Assembly (NCBI RefSeq): GCF_016482825.1
Contig: NZ_JAEMNV010000005.1
Coordinates: 244,921 to 308,920 of the forward strand
From: Antrihabitans stalagmiti
GTDB taxonomy: Bacteria; Actinomycetota; Actinomycetes; Mycobacteriales; Mycobacteriaceae
DNA: 64,000 bases
Direction of reading: 5' to 3'
Below, piece after piece: positions 42,793 to 53,172 of the stretch. The notes beneath the pieces are model-generated. The model was not told the DNA's origin. It saw only the letters and a list, made by a program, of their open reading frames with translations, and made no database searches. The position numbers and the translations under genes were made by a program. The first letter of the stretch is position 1. Every line of letters begins with the position of its first letter.

Positions 42793-44043
42793 ATGTCCGA
42801 TGAAGCAGCAACGAGCCACATTCGGTTGACCTCGCACAGTGGCGGCGTCGGATCCCTACCTATCCGCTGGGCGGCGCCGACCGCGACCGAACGCGGGCCG
42901 GTTGTCGGTACGACGACAAATCGTGCGCACCGCAACGTAGTCGGCACACACAGTGGGTCCTACAGCATCTACCGAGCGTTGGCCGTCGCGGCAGGTGCGT
43001 TGTCGCGCAAGCACAAAGCCGACCTCACCAATACGGCACCGACCAACATCATCGGCCCGTATCCCCAGTGGAGCGAGCCGGGCAAGATCGTGAGCCTCGA
43101 CCCGTGGGGCGCCATCGTCGCCGACGTATTCTCCGCGGAACTTGCTGCGGGCCAAGATATTCGGCCCAGTATCGCCGTCACCAAGGCGCACGTGATCCTA
43201 CCGGAGATCATCGAGGCCGTGCACAAAGGCCGCCTGCAACCCGACGGTCGTTTCCTCTTGCCGAACGGTGCAGCTCTGGTCAGCAAGGTTGCGATCGAAC
43301 CCGTCTGGCATCTGCCGGGCGTTGCACAGCGCTTCGGTTGCAGCGAAAGCGACTTGCGCCGTGTGCTTTTCGAGGAGACAGGCGGCATGTACCCCGAGCT
43401 CGTCACCCGGTCGGACCTCGAGGTGTTCCTGCCGCCGATCGGCGGGCAGACCGTCTACATCTTCGGCGACCCGCGTGATCTCGCCAATCCAGACGTAGAG
43501 CTGACCGCGCGTGTGCACGACGAATGCAACGGCTCGGACGTGTTCGGTTCCGACATCTGCACCTGCAGGCCCTATCTCACCCACGCGATCGAGGAGTCGA
43601 TCCAGGGAGCACAGCGCGGTGGTGTCGGCCTGGTTTCATACTCCCGCAAGGAAGGTCGCGCGCTCGGCGAGGTGACCAAGTTCCTCGTCTACAACGCACG
43701 CAAACGCCAAGAGGGCGGCGACACCGCAGATCAGTACTTCGCCCGCACGGAATGTGTTGCAGGCGTTCAGGACATGCGGTTCCAGGAGATGATGCCCGAC
43801 GTACTGCACTGGCTCGGCGTCCGCAAGATCCACCGTCTCGTCTCCATGAGCAACATGAAGTACGACGCCATCACCGGATCCGGCATCGAGGTCGGTGAAC
43901 GTGTCGACCTCCCCGACGATCTCATCCCGGCCGACGCGCGAGTCGAGATCGACGCCAAAATGGCGGCAGGCTACTTCACACCAGGCGTTGTGCCCGACGC
44001 CGAGGAATTGACGAAGCCCAAGGGCCGCGGATTGGACGGCTGA
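42793..44043 (+). CDS. URC1-like GTP cyclohydrolase II homologue (uracil catabolism)
   Basis: A 416-residue protein with an N-terminal extension of about 200 residues and a C-terminal GTP cyclohydrolase II fold. The zinc ligands C245, C256 and C258 keep the exact spacing of RibA. Downstream SYSRKEGRALGEVTKF and RFQEMMPDVLHWLGVRKIHRLVSMSNMKYDAI in pieces also match. The long N-terminus and the neighbours (DUF1688 and uracil phosphoribosyltransferase) mark it as URC1 of the URC uracil degradation pathway rather than riboflavin synthesis. In that pathway UMP formed from uracil is thought to be opened by URC1. ATG at 42793 with GAAGGAG upstream. Confidence 0.88.
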   Translation: MSDEAATSHIRLTSHSGGVGSLPIRWAAPTATERGPVVGTTTNRAHRNVVGTHSGSYSIYRALAVAAGALSRKHKADLTNTAPTNIIGPYPQWSEPGKIVSLDPWGAIVADVFSAELAAGQDIRPSIAVTKAHVILPEIIEAVHKGRLQPDGRFLLPNGAALVSKVAIEPVWHLPGVAQRFGCSESDLRRVLFEETGGMYPELVTRSDLEVFLPPIGGQTVYIFGDPRDLANPDVELTARVHDECNGSDVFGSDICTCRPYLTHAIEESIQGAQRGGVGLVSYSRKEGRALGEVTKFLVYNARKRQEGGDTADQYFARTECVAGVQDMRFQEMMPDVLHWLGVRKIHRLVSMSNMKYDAITGSGIEVGERVDLPDDLIPADARVEIDAKMAAGYFTPGVVPDAEELTKPKGRGLDG

Positions 44044-44044
44044 G

Positions 44045-45268
44045 GTGGAGGACGCAGTCGCCACCCTGCGCACCACGGCTGCTGTGCGTGACCGCGCGAA
44101 CCAGTTGCTTCTTCGTGCGCGCGAGGGTAATTCGCGCTGGTTCGGCGTGAACGACGGCGCACTACCGACCGCGGCGAAGGAGGTAGCCGACGTCACCCAC
44201 GCGCGTTACCCTGACCTAGAGATTCCGTTCCACAGCAGGTGGCGACACTTCGAGGCCGGTGGTATCGACCGTAAAGCCGAACTCGATGCCGCACTGGCTG
44301 CGTCGGATGCGCCCGCGCGCGCACGCGCGATGATCGACCTTGCCGTTGTGAGTGTGCTGCTCGATGCAGGCGCAGGACCGGATTGGCACTACGACGAAGC
44401 GGTCAGCGGTCAGCGGTTCGCACGGTCGGAAGGTCTTGGCGTTGCGAGCTGGCACGGGTTCGTCAGCGGTGGCTTCTCGAGTGATCCGTCGAAGCCGCTG
44501 CAGGTCGATGCGGTCGGCCTACAGAACCTCGACGAAGGCCACCTCGCCGCGATGTTCGGTGTCGGGTCCGCCAATCCGCTCGTCGGGCTCGACGGCCGAG
44601 TCCGGTTGCTGCACAGACTCGGCGACGCCTTGCGTGCACGTCCCGACGTGTTCGGCGCGGACGGTCGCCCAGGTGGCTTGTTCGATGCGCTGGTCGGGCA
44701 GCAGGATCCGGCGACTGCGAGCGTCGCGGCACACGACATTCTGTCGCTGCTGCTCGCGTCGCTCTCGGGTATCTGGCTGGCAGACAACATGATCGGCACC
44801 CACCCGCTCGGCGATTGCTGGCAGCACCGGGCGGTCGAGGGTCCGGGGCTGACGAAAGGCTGGGTGCCGTTCCACAAGTTGTCGCAGTGGTTGACCTATT
44901 CGCTGCTCGAACCGTTCGGTTGGGCCGGCGTGCGGGTCACCGGGCTGGACGCGCTGACCGGCCTGCCCGAGTACCGCAACGGCGGACTGCTGCTCGACAC
45001 CGGCGTATTGGTATTGCGCGAGCATGGTTTTGCCGAACGCAACTGGGCGGTCGGCGACGAACTGATCGTCGAGTGGCGCGCACTGACGGTCGCGCTGCTG
45101 GACGAGCTGGCACCCCTCGTACGGGAACAGCTCGGGGTCGATGCCGAGCGGCTACCGCTGGCATGTGTCCTCGAAGGTGGTACCTGGGCGGCGGGTCGTG
45201 TTCTCGCACAACGTCTCCGGGATGGGTTACCGCCGCTGACCATCGTCAGCGACGGCACGGTCTTCTGA
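44045..45268 (+). CDS. URC4-like DUF1688 protein (uracil catabolism)
   Basis: A 407-residue protein of the DUF1688 family. Recognisable blocks: [51 protein letters not shown]-like [21 protein letters not shown] and a C-terminal [21 protein letters not shown] in pieces. In the yeast Lachancea kluyveri the homologue URC4 is required for uracil catabolism; its chemistry is not settled. The GTG start lies one base after the URC1 stop, and upp follows 28 bases later. Confidence 0.88.
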   Translation: MEDAVATLRTTAAVRDRANQLLLRAREGNSRWFGVNDGALPTAAKEVADVTHARYPDLEIPFHSRWRHFEAGGIDRKAELDAALAASDAPARARAMIDLAVVSVLLDAGAGPDWHYDEAVSGQRFARSEGLGVASWHGFVSGGFSSDPSKPLQVDAVGLQNLDEGHLAAMFGVGSANPLVGLDGRVRLLHRLGDALRARPDVFGADGRPGGLFDALVGQQDPATASVAAHDILSLLLASLSGIWLADNMIGTHPLGDCWQHRAVEGPGLTKGWVPFHKLSQWLTYSLLEPFGWAGVRVTGLDALTGLPEYRNGGLLLDTGVLVLREHGFAERNWAVGDELIVEWRALTVALLDELAPLVREQLGVDAERLPLACVLEGGTWAAGRVLAQRLRDGLPPLTIVSDGTVF

Positions 45269-45296
45269 ATTCATTCGAGCGACAGGACAAGATTCT

Positions 45297-45926
45297 ATGG
45301 GAACGGTACACCTGATCGACCACCCGCTCGTGCAGCACAAGCTGACGTTGATGCGTCGTAAAGAAGCTTCCACCAACAGTTTTCGACGACTTGCCAACGA
45401 GATGTCGACGCTGATGACCTACGAGGTGCTGCGCGACATTCCGATGCAGGAAATCGAGATCGAAACGCCGTTGGAGCGCACGACAGGCAAGGTGATCGAC
45501 GGTAAGAAGGTTGTCTTCGTCTCCATCCTGCGCGCGGGCACCGGAATCTTGGACGGCATGTTGACCGTGGTTCCGGGAGCGCGGGTCGGGCACATCGGCC
45601 TCTACCGAGACCCGCGCACGCTCGGCGCGGTCGAGTACTACTTCAAGATGCCAGGCGATCTCCGCGAGCGCGACGTCGTCGTTGTCGATCCCATGTTGGC
45701 GACGGGCAACTCCGCGGTCGCTGCAGTGGAGCGACTCAAGGAGTGCGGCCCCAAATCGATCAAGTTCGTCTGCCTGTTGGCGTGCCCGGAAGGCGTCGCG
45801 GCATTGCACAAGGCTCATCCGGATGTACCGATCTACACCGCTGCCGTCGACCGCGAACTCGACGAGCAGGGCTACATCCTGCCCGGGTTGGGCGATGCAG
45901 GCGACCGGATCTTCGGAACGAAATAG
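45297..45926 (+). CDS. upp: Uracil phosphoribosyltransferase
   Basis: A 209-residue enzyme of normal length. The PRPP-binding loop is [21 protein letters not shown]. The uracil site is the C-terminal [29 protein letters not shown] (in pieces [16 protein letters not shown] and GDAGDRIFG). It converts uracil and PRPP to UMP. As third gene of the URC operon it supplies UMP, the intermediate of URC degradation, besides ordinary salvage. ATG at 45297. Confidence 0.95.
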   Translation: MGTVHLIDHPLVQHKLTLMRRKEASTNSFRRLANEMSTLMTYEVLRDIPMQEIEIETPLERTTGKVIDGKKVVFVSILRAGTGILDGMLTVVPGARVGHIGLYRDPRTLGAVEYYFKMPGDLRERDVVVVDPMLATGNSAVAAVERLKECGPKSIKFVCLLACPEGVAALHKAHPDVPIYTAAVDRELDEQGYILPGLGDAGDRIFGTK

Positions 45927-45930
45927 GCGG

Positions 45931-46620
45931 CTACGCCGCGCGTTGGTGTCTGAGCACTACTCGAATGCCTGCGACGGCTAGTGCTGCCAGCGACGCCGCT
46001 GCGACGATACGGATCAATGCGAGGTTCGCAGACGCAGCCGCGAGGAGACCGTAGGCGGCACCGAGTGCCGACGCCCAGACCAGCGCGCCGAGTGAGCGGC
46101 GCAGATCCGGATCGAGCGATCGGCGCCGAGCCCATGCTGCCGCGACGAGTACGGTCGTCGACGCGATTGCCGCCATGGCGCCGTAGACGACGTTGAAGAT
46201 CCCGTCGCCTTCGTCCGGGAGGGTCCGCATGGGGGTTATCGCGTAGATGCCGAGGATCAGCACCACAGCGACCACGCTAACCGGCCTTGCAGAGTTGACC
46301 AGGCCCGGCCTACCGGACAGCCGTCCGCCGAGCGTGACGTACTCACCGGCCGCAAGTAGTACGAGACACCTACCCACAACCACGTTGATGTTCGCCAGAT
46401 CGAGGTAGGTCTCCGACAAATGCCGCATTTGCGCCGCGATTTCGGGCACGATGGGCAATGTGGCAGCAAAGAGGAAGCCGCACACACGCGTCAGTTCGCG
46501 ATGGCGAGGTTGATCGCGGTCGACCATCCGCGCGACCCAGACGGTTCCGAGCGTCATGGGCACGACGAGAGCAATTGCGTTCACGACAACGTGGGCGGTG
46601 TCGTATCGGTCGGTCGACAC
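45931..46620 (-). CDS. Hypothetical multi-pass membrane protein
   Basis: A 229-residue protein with six or seven predicted helices, for example VVVNAIALVVPMTLGTVWVA, VCGFLFAATLPIVPEIA, VSVVAVVLILGIYAIT and AMAAIASTTVLVAAAWA. Family not recognised. It ends four bases after the convergent upp stop and lies 31 bases downstream of the XRE regulator on the same strand, so the two probably form an operon. Confidence 0.7.
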   Translation of the reverse strand: MSTDRYDTAHVVVNAIALVVPMTLGTVWVARMVDRDQPRHRELTRVCGFLFAATLPIVPEIAAQMRHLSETYLDLANINVVVGRCLVLLAAGEYVTLGGRLSGRPGLVNSARPVSVVAVVLILGIYAITPMRTLPDEGDGIFNVVYGAMAAIASTTVLVAAAWARRRSLDPDLRRSLGALVWASALGAAYGLLAAASANLALIRIVAAASLAALAVAGIRVVLRHQRAA

Positions 46621-46651
46621 GGGAAATCACACTACCGGCAGCTGCACTGCG

Positions 46652-46990
46652 TCACAGACCGAGATCTCGCGCGCTCTTGTCGACGTCCACCTCTTCGCGG
46701 TGCCGAGCAGCCGCCCGCCGGAGCCGACCCGCGATCCCCCGATCGGTGCGCAGCGCTGGTGGCATCGCGAGTTCCCACATCGTCAGCCCGAACACCGCTG
46801 CGATTGCCGACGTCTGCTCGACATCGAGCACCGAGTCGCCGTTCATGATCTTGCTCAAGGTCGTTTCGGGCAAGCCCGCGAGACGGGCAAGCTCACTTTG
46901 CGTCATTTTTTTGGCGCGGACCATCTCGCTGCGGATGTTTTCAACGATCGCAGCCTGCTCGCGACCTGCCAGTCGCTTCCCGCTCGGCAT
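46652..46990 (-). CDS. XRE-family helix-turn-helix regulator
   Basis: About 112 residues. The HTH_3 domain lies in VRAKKMTQSELARLAGLPETTLSKIMNGDSVLDVEQTSAIAAVFGL (in pieces MTQSELARLAGLPETTLSKIM and LDVEQTSAIAAVFGL). The N-terminal MPSGKRLAGREQ and basic C-terminus are unassigned. ATG at 46990 is preferred; an ATG at 47008 would add six residues. It heads a two-gene unit with the membrane protein downstream. Confidence 0.8.
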   Translation of the reverse strand: MPSGKRLAGREQAAIVENIRSEMVRAKKMTQSELARLAGLPETTLSKIMNGDSVLDVEQTSAIAAVFGLTMWELAMPPALRTDRGIAGRLRRAAARHREEVDVDKSARDLGL

Positions 46991-47093
46991 GACGATGATC
47001 CTACCCATCGCAGCCGCTCGAGCGTTTCGTTGCGCTCTAGCGAATTCAGGCAGCGAACCACCTGCCCATATGGGAAGATGACTTTTGCGGAGC

Positions 47094-47179
47094 GGGAGCA
47101 TTCCGGTCGGCACCTCGAGGGGTGGCAGCCGACCGGAAAGTGCTCCCGACGTGAAAGCGCAGGGGGCTGGCACGTCGGG
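47094..47179. other. Two overlapping, mutually exclusive hairpins in a 250-base intergenic region
   Basis: Hairpin 1 pairs GGGAGCA (47094-47100) with TGCTCCC (47141-47147), and TTCCGGTCGGC (47101-47111) with GCCGACCGGAA (47128-47138), leaving a 2-base bulge; CACC/GGTG can extend it inward. Hairpin 2 pairs CCCGACGTG (47145-47153) with CACGTCGGG (47171-47179). They share bases 47145-47147. They lie between the divergent XRE and CitE-like genes, 64 bases before the latter. Could be a leader switch, a small RNA or a dispersed palindrome. Confidence 0.5.
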
Positions 47180-47242
47180 CCGAGCGGATCGGCGACGCAA
47201 ACAATGCACTAAAGGTGGTTATCCGCTGACAGGGCGGGTTGT

Positions 47243-48100
47243 GTGGATGCCATGGAATCGCACACGACGACAATCGTCCGCAGACCGATCGACGCATCGG
47301 TCGCACGATCCTGGTTGTTGGTGAATGCCAGACAATCCGACATGTTCGACCGTGCCCACGGGTCGCGGGCGGATCAGATCGTGCTCGATCTCGAGGACGC
47401 CGTCGATCCCGACCTGAAACCGGCCGCACGTGACGCCGTCGCCACCTGGCTCGAACGAAATTCGGCGTGGGTCCGCATCAACAGTCGCGGCACGCAATTC
47501 TGGTCCGACGACGTCGACCAACTCAGCGGACTACCGGGGCTTGCAGGCGTCATGCTCGCCAAAACCGAATCACCACAACAGATCAGCGAAACCTACGATC
47601 GCCTCGGCGGCTCGACGCCAGTGCTCGCACTGATCGAGTCTGCGGTCGGCATAGAGGAAGCCCCCTCGATCGCCCGGGCCCGTGGAGCGTTCCGACTCGC
47701 CTTCGGCAGCGGTGACTACCGTCGCGACACAGGCGCAAGCGCGGACGATCTCGCCATGGCCTATCCCCGCTCTCGCCTGGTCGTCGCCAGCCGTATCGGC
47801 GAACTCCCAGGCCCCATCGACGGCCCGACCGTCGGCACAAGTCATTCCCAACTGCGTGACCAGTCCGCTATGTCGGTCTCGCTCGGACTCACCGGCAAAC
47901 TGTGCCTCGGCGAGGAGCAGGCACCGGTTGTCAACGAGGTCCTCAGCCCAACTCCGTCGGACGTCGGGTGGGCACTCCAATTCTTGGCCGACTTCGAGAA
48001 CCGGGGCGGCACCGTACGAGACGGTAGCGACCTTCCCCGCTTGGGCCGCGCCCGCAAGATCACCCGGTTGGCCACCGCGTACGACGTGCTTCCCGCCTGA
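47243..48100 (+). CDS. HpcH/HpaI aldolase / citrate lyase beta-subunit (CitE)-like protein
   Basis: A 285-residue protein of the CitE-like TIM-barrel family. Motifs: ADQIVLDLEDAVDPDLK, WVRINSRGTQFW, VMLAKTE, PVLALIESAVGIEEA and LAFGSGDYRRDTGA. The family cleaves or forms C-C bonds of beta-hydroxy acyl-CoA esters such as malyl-CoA or citramalyl-CoA. No alpha or gamma subunits of citrate lyase are nearby, so a stand-alone lyase or thioesterase role is likelier. GTG at 47243 or ATG at 47252; neither has a strong ribosome binding site. Confidence 0.87.
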   Translation: MDAMESHTTTIVRRPIDASVARSWLLVNARQSDMFDRAHGSRADQIVLDLEDAVDPDLKPAARDAVATWLERNSAWVRINSRGTQFWSDDVDQLSGLPGLAGVMLAKTESPQQISETYDRLGGSTPVLALIESAVGIEEAPSIARARGAFRLAFGSGDYRRDTGASADDLAMAYPRSRLVVASRIGELPGPIDGPTVGTSHSQLRDQSAMSVSLGLTGKLCLGEEQAPVVNEVLSPTPSDVGWALQFLADFENRGGTVRDGSDLPRLGRARKITRLATAYDVLPA

Positions 48101-48149
48101 TCGGGTTCGCCGCCGCGGCGCGGGAGTGACCCTGGCATAGGGTGCCCGC

Positions 48150-51100
48150 ATGGCAAAAGATTCCCAGACTCGGTTGTCAGCGCGCATCGCAGCGCTGTAT
48201 GCCGCTCACCCGCAGATTCGCGACGCGCGTCCGAACAAGGACGTGGGCGCCGCGTTGCGGGAGCCTGGGATCGAACTCGCGCAGGTCGTCACGACCGTGA
48301 TGGAGAGTTACGCAGATCGGCCTGCGATGGGACATCGGGCGGTCGACACCTCCGGTGGACGGACGGTGCACCTGCTGCCCGAGTTCGTCACGATCACCTA
48401 CGGTGAGCTGTGGCAACGGGTCAGCGCGGTGGCCGGGGCGTGGCATTTCGATACCGACAATCCGATGCGCGCCGGCGAATTCGTCGCAACGCTCGGATTC
48501 ACGAGCACCGACTACGCCATCGTCGACCTGGCGTGCACGTATCTCGGCGGCGTTGCGGTCCCGCTTCAAGCCGGAGCTTCGGTTGCACAGTTGTCGGCGA
48601 TCGTCGCAGAGACCGAGCCTCGTACTCTCGCGGTTAGCGCCGAGAACCTCCACATTGCAGTCGAGCTCGTGCAGTCCGGCGCAGCTCCGCACCGTCTGAT
48701 CGTCTTCGACTACCACTGCGACGACGACGTTCAGCGGACCGCATACGACGACGCCGTCGCGCGCCTCGCGAACACCTCGGTAGTTGTGGAGTCGCTCGAT
48801 TCGGTCATCGACCGGGGCCGTCGGTTGCCGACAGCACCGCTGTTCGTCCCCGACGACGACGAGGATCCGCTGGCACTTCTGATCTACACCTCCGGCAGTA
48901 CGGGAACTCCGAAGGGCGCGATGTACACCCGCAGTTTGGTGACCGCCGTCTGGTTGTCCCAACCGGAGGTCGCCGGGATCAACCTCAATTACATGCCGAT
49001 GAGCCACATCGCAGGCCGTATCAGTCTGCACGGCGTTCTCGCGCGTGGGGGCACCGCCTATTTCACAGCCAAGAGCGACATGTCGACCCTGTTCGACGAC
49101 ATCGCACTGACCCGGCCAACCGAGCTGTTTTTCGTTCCGCGAGTGTGCGACATGATCTTTCAGCGCTACCAAAGCGAGATGCAGCGGCGATCGGAACCGG
49201 GCACCGATCGCGAAGCACTCGATGCGACCGTGAAAGCTGAACTGCGCGAGAGCTTTCTGGGCGGTCGGTACATGTCCGTCGTCGTCGGGAGCGCGCCTAT
49301 CGCCGCCGAGATGAAGAGCTTCGTCGAATCGGTGATCGAACTCGACCTGCACGACGGCTATGGCTCGACCGAGGCGGGCGGTGGCGTCGTGATCGATACG
49401 ATCGTCCGCCGACCGCCGGTGCTGGAATACAAGTTGGTCGACGTGCCCGAACTCGGCTATTTCGGTACCGACCAACCACACGCACGCGGCGAACTGCTGT
49501 TGAAAACGTCCACCATGATCCCCGGGTACTACAAGCGCCCCGACATCAACGCGGAGATCTTCGATGCGGACGGCTTCTACCGGACCGGCGATATCGTGGC
49601 CGAGCTTGCACCGGATCGACTTTCCTACGTCGACCGCAGAAACAACGTGCTCAAACTGTCGCAGGGTGAGTTCGTCGCAGTCGCCACATTGGAGGCAGTG
49701 TTTGCCAGTAGCCCACTGCTGCAACAGATTTTCGTCTACGGCAGCAGCGAGCGCGCGTACGTGCTTGCGGTCGTGGTGCCGACCGAGGAACTGCTAGCGT
49801 GCGATGACCCGAAGGCGGCACTGAGCGATTCGCTACACCGGATAGGCCGCGACGCCGGCCTCAATTCCTACGAGATTCCACGCGATTTCATCATCGAGCC
49901 CGAGCCGTTCACCACCGCGAACGGCTTGCTGTCCGGCATCGGTAAGCTGTTGCGACCCAAGCTGATCGAACGATACGCACCACGCCTGCAGCAGCTCTAC
50001 GCCGTGCTCGCAGAAGAGCAAGCCGACGACCTCATCGCGCTGCGGCACGAGGCAGCCGAGCTGGGTGTTCTCGAAACCATCGGACGCGCCGCAGAAGCGT
50101 TGCTCGGTTGCGCAGCAAGCGATCTGCGCCCGGACGCACACTTCGCCGACCTCGGCGGCGATTCGCTGTCGGCGCTGTCGTTCTCGAATCTGCTTCGCGA
50201 AATCTTCGACGTCGACGTACCTGTCGGGGTGATCGTCAGTCCAGCACACGGTTTGGGGGAACTGGCGGAGTACGTGACGGCCGCGCGAACGTCCGGTTCG
50301 CTACGACCGACGTTCGCCTCGGTCCACGGTGTCGGCGAGCACGCACGTGCCACGGATCTGACCTTGGACAAATTCATCGACAGCCGAACCCTCGACGCTG
50401 CACGGACCCTGCCGACCGCTACCGGCCAGGTGCGGACGGTTCTGCTGACCGGCGCCAACGGCTATCTCGGTCGATTTCTCTGCTTGGACTGGCTCGAACG
50501 ACTCGACCGATCCGGCGGCGGCTCGCTGGTCTGTATCGTCCGCGGCAGGGACGTCGCCGCGGCGCGCTCACGACTCGACGACGCCTTCGACAGCGGTGAT
50601 CCCGCCCTGCTCGCCCGGTACCGCGAGCTCGCCGACAGGTACCTCGAAGTGCTGGCAGGCGACATCGGTGAGACCAACCTCGGACTCGACGACGAGACCT
50701 GGAACAAGTTGGCAGACAACGTCGATCTGATCGTTCACCCGGCGGCGTTGGTAAACCATGTGCTGCCGTACGAGCAACTCTTCGGTCCCAATGTTGTCGG
50801 AACGGCCGAGGTCGTTCGGCTTGCGATCACGTCGCACATCAAGCCGGTCACCTATCTCTCGACCGTCGCGGTGGCCGCCCAGATCGCTCCGTCCGCCTTC
50901 GAAGAGGACGGCGACATCCGGGACGTCAGCCCGGTACGCACGATCGACGACAACTACGCGAACGGCTACGGGAACAGCAAGTGGGCAGGCGAGGTGCTGC
51001 TCCGAGAAGCACACGACCTCTGCGGACTTCCTGTTTCGGTATTTCGGTCGGATATGATTCTGGCCCACAGTCGATTCGGCGGTCAGCTGAACGTACCGGA

Positions 51101-51626
51101 CATCTTCTCTCGACTGCTGCTGAGCATCGTCACCACCGCGCTCGCACCGTTCTCCTTTTACCGCACCGACCAGGACGGGAACCGCCAACGCGCACACTAC
51201 GACGGCCTACCTGCCGACTTCGTCGCCGAGGCCATCACCACACTGGGCACGGAATCCGTTGCGGGACTGCGGACCTTCGACGTCGTCAATCCGCACGACG
51301 ACGGCATCTCGCTCGACACCTTCGTCGACTGGCTCATCGAATCCGGCCATCCGATCCATCGCGTCGACGACTACGCCGATTGGCTTGCGCGCTTCGAGAC
51401 GGCGTTGCGATCCCTTCCCGAAAAGCAGCGCCAGGCGTCGCTACTTCCCCTGCTGCATGCCTATCGGCGCCCCAGCAACCCTGTTCGCGGCTCGGCGTTG
51501 CCTGCACATGGATTCACAGCGGCTGTCCAGGCGGCGAAAGTCGGTGCAGAAGGCAATGTTCCGCACCTGTCGCCGGCACTGATCGCGAAGTACATCAGTG
51601 ATTTGCGCCTGCACAACCTGCTGTAG
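48150..51626 (+). CDS. car: Carboxylic acid reductase (CAR)
   Basis: A 1158-residue three-domain enzyme, the usual CAR length. Adenylation domain (about 45-640): [42 protein letters not shown]. Carrier domain with phosphopantetheine serine S672 ([11 protein letters not shown]). Reductase domain (about 765-1158): [22 protein letters not shown] in pieces, STVAVAA, and Y940-x3-K944 ([12 protein letters not shown]). It reduces aryl and aliphatic carboxylic acids to aldehydes with ATP and NADPH after activation by a phosphopantetheinyl transferase, which is not in this window. Natural substrate unknown. ATG at 48150. Confidence 0.95.
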   Translation: MAKDSQTRLSARIAALYAAHPQIRDARPNKDVGAALREPGIELAQVVTTVMESYADRPAMGHRAVDTSGGRTVHLLPEFVTITYGELWQRVSAVAGAWHFDTDNPMRAGEFVATLGFTSTDYAIVDLACTYLGGVAVPLQAGASVAQLSAIVAETEPRTLAVSAENLHIAVELVQSGAAPHRLIVFDYHCDDDVQRTAYDDAVARLANTSVVVESLDSVIDRGRRLPTAPLFVPDDDEDPLALLIYTSGSTGTPKGAMYTRSLVTAVWLSQPEVAGINLNYMPMSHIAGRISLHGVLARGGTAYFTAKSDMSTLFDDIALTRPTELFFVPRVCDMIFQRYQSEMQRRSEPGTDREALDATVKAELRESFLGGRYMSVVVGSAPIAAEMKSFVESVIELDLHDGYGSTEAGGGVVIDTIVRRPPVLEYKLVDVPELGYFGTDQPHARGELLLKTSTMIPGYYKRPDINAEIFDADGFYRTGDIVAELAPDRLSYVDRRNNVLKLSQGEFVAVATLEAVFASSPLLQQIFVYGSSERAYVLAVVVPTEELLACDDPKAALSDSLHRIGRDAGLNSYEIPRDFIIEPEPFTTANGLLSGIGKLLRPKLIERYAPRLQQLYAVLAEEQADDLIALRHEAAELGVLETIGRAAEALLGCAASDLRPDAHFADLGGDSLSALSFSNLLREIFDVDVPVGVIVSPAHGLGELAEYVTAARTSGSLRPTFASVHGVGEHARATDLTLDKFIDSRTLDAARTLPTATGQVRTVLLTGANGYLGRFLCLDWLERLDRSGGGSLVCIVRGRDVAAARSRLDDAFDSGDPALLARYRELADRYLEVLAGDIGETNLGLDDETWNKLADNVDLIVHPAALVNHVLPYEQLFGPNVVGTAEVVRLAITSHIKPVTYLSTVAVAAQIAPSAFEEDGDIRDVSPVRTIDDNYANGYGNSKWAGEVLLREAHDLCGLPVSVFRSDMILAHSRFGGQLNVPDIFSRLLLSIVTTALAPFSFYRTDQDGNRQRAHYDGLPADFVAEAITTLGTESVAGLRTFDVVNPHDDGISLDTFVDWLIESGHPIHRVDDYADWLARFETALRSLPEKQRQASLLPLLHAYRRPSNPVRGSALPAHGFTAAVQAAKVGAEGNVPHLSPALIAKYISDLRLHNLL

Positions 51627-51635
51627 TCGAAGTAC

Positions 51636-53099
51636 CTAATCGATCGGCTCGCACGGCAACTCACCGCGCCTGACAGCGTCGACCATGAGGCCGTGATCGA
51701 TCTCGGTCTGGTCGGCGTAGGCGCGGGCGAAGCGGCGCAGCGCAACCTCGAGTTTGTCGGACCCGCCGACATATCCGGCGATCATGGACGCCCCGCTCGT
51801 TCGTGCGTGTCCTTTTGCGAGCAGCCGACCGCAGATTCCGGCGTAGTCGGTCAGGGCAGCCGGCGTCAGGTGGTCTATTGCGATGGCGCCCTTCATGTTC
51901 CGGAACTGACGTACGTAGTACTGGCGACCGTCGACCGTGGTCCAACCGAGCAGCGGGTCACTGACCGTCTGCAAGGCCTGCTGATACTCGACAACGCGTC
52001 GACCCTGGTGGTCGTGCCACGCGGATTCACCGTGCACGAACGGCGCTACCACCGAGCGTCTTGCCTGTTTGAGTTGGAGGAAGACGACGTCGTCGGGGCT
52101 ACTGCCCTCGCACAGTGCGACGTACGCGCGCAGGCCGACACTGCCGACCCCGACGACCTTGTGCGCGACATCGACGAGGGTGTAGCCGCTCAGTACCCGG
52201 CGCCAGTGACTCGGCAACGTCGCGAGGTATTCGTCCAGACCGACGGCAAGACTGTCGGCTTCGGCAGTGTCCAACCGAGTGATCAGCGGCGGCTCGGTGA
52301 CGATTCTGCGACCACCTGCGTCCTGTTCGGTGAACCGTGGCAGCGCGCGATCGCTGACCCGCCGCCGCGCGCGCCGCGCCGACCGCTCGATCTCGTGCCG
52401 TAGCGACGTGTCCGACGCCGTCGTCTGGAGGCGATCGCGGTCGAGCCGTTCGAACGACCGCGTCAGGAGCGGTTGTCCGGCGAGCCAACGAATGTGCTTG
52501 CGATACATGGCAACACAGGATTCGACGGCGCTCGCGCACTCCTCTTCGGTTGCCGAGTTCTGCCTACCTGCGATCCAGATGCTTGCGGTGAGCCGACGCA
52601 CGTCCCACTCCCAGCCGCCGGGATGGGCCTCGTCGAAGTCGTTGAGGTCGAGCACGAGGTCCCGCTCGGGCGACGCGTAGAAACCGAAGTTGCCGAGGTG
52701 CGCGTCGCCACAGATCACCGGCCGAATCCCTGTCGCGGGCAGTGCTGCCAGGTCGTGGGCCATTACGATCGCCGAGCCACGAAGAAAGCCGTACGGCGAG
52801 GCAACCATTCGCCCGACCCGCACGGGAACCAGAGAATCGATTCTTCCCATATGGGATTCCTTTATCGACGCAAGAACATTCGGCCGATCGTTTTCGGTTC
52901 GCCATTCTCCGAGTGCCGATCGCGGTGTTCGTTTACGCATCGTTTTTCCGAGCAGGTAACGCTCTTCCCGCGGTACCGCGCGACGCCGCAGCGACGCGTA
53001 GTCGTTGCCATCGGCGGTGGTTACCACGACGTGGCCGCCGATACGAGGATCCGGCTCGGTACCAACAGTTTCCAAGCCTTGGACCTCGTCGATGTTCAT
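51636..53099 (-). CDS. DUF2252 family protein (kinase-like fold)
   Basis: About 487 residues. Diagnostic blocks: FLRGSAIVMAHDLAALP, VICGDAHLGNFGFYASPERDLVLDLNDFDEAHPGGWEWDVRRL in pieces, and VGSVGLRAYVALCEG. The GDAHLGNFG and DLNDFDEA motifs resemble the catalytic and metal loops of aminoglycoside/choline kinase-like proteins, but the activity of DUF2252 proteins is unproven. ATG at 53099 is preferred; a GTG at 53150 would add 17 residues but lies within a promoter-like dyad. Divergent from the lipoprotein gene at 53173. Confidence 0.85.
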   Translation of the reverse strand: MNIDEVQGLETVGTEPDPRIGGHVVVTTADGNDYASLRRRAVPREERYLLGKTMRKRTPRSALGEWRTENDRPNVLASIKESHMGRIDSLVPVRVGRMVASPYGFLRGSAIVMAHDLAALPATGIRPVICGDAHLGNFGFYASPERDLVLDLNDFDEAHPGGWEWDVRRLTASIWIAGRQNSATEEECASAVESCVAMYRKHIRWLAGQPLLTRSFERLDRDRLQTTASDTSLRHEIERSARRARRRVSDRALPRFTEQDAGGRRIVTEPPLITRLDTAEADSLAVGLDEYLATLPSHWRRVLSGYTLVDVAHKVVGVGSVGLRAYVALCEGSSPDDVVFLQLKQARRSVVAPFVHGESAWHDHQGRRVVEYQQALQTVSDPLLGWTTVDGRQYYVRQFRNMKGAIAIDHLTPAALTDYAGICGRLLAKGHARTSGASMIAGYVGGSDKLEVALRRFARAYADQTEIDHGLMVDAVRRGELPCEPID

Positions 53100-53136
53100 C
53101 TGCCAATAGTGCGCTACAGAGAAATAATGGGAAAGC

Positions 53137-53158
53137 CCTGAAAAATTCACATTTCAGG
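53137..53158. promoter_or_regulatory. Dyad CCTGAAA-N8-TTTCAGG in a divergent promoter
   Basis: Perfect 7-base arms at 53137-53143 and 53152-53158 lie between the DUF2252 gene and the first serine-hydrolase-like lipoprotein, 15 bases before the latter's ATG. It is placed to control both directions. The binding protein is unknown. Confidence 0.45.
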
Positions 53159-53172
53159 CGCGAGAATCATTT

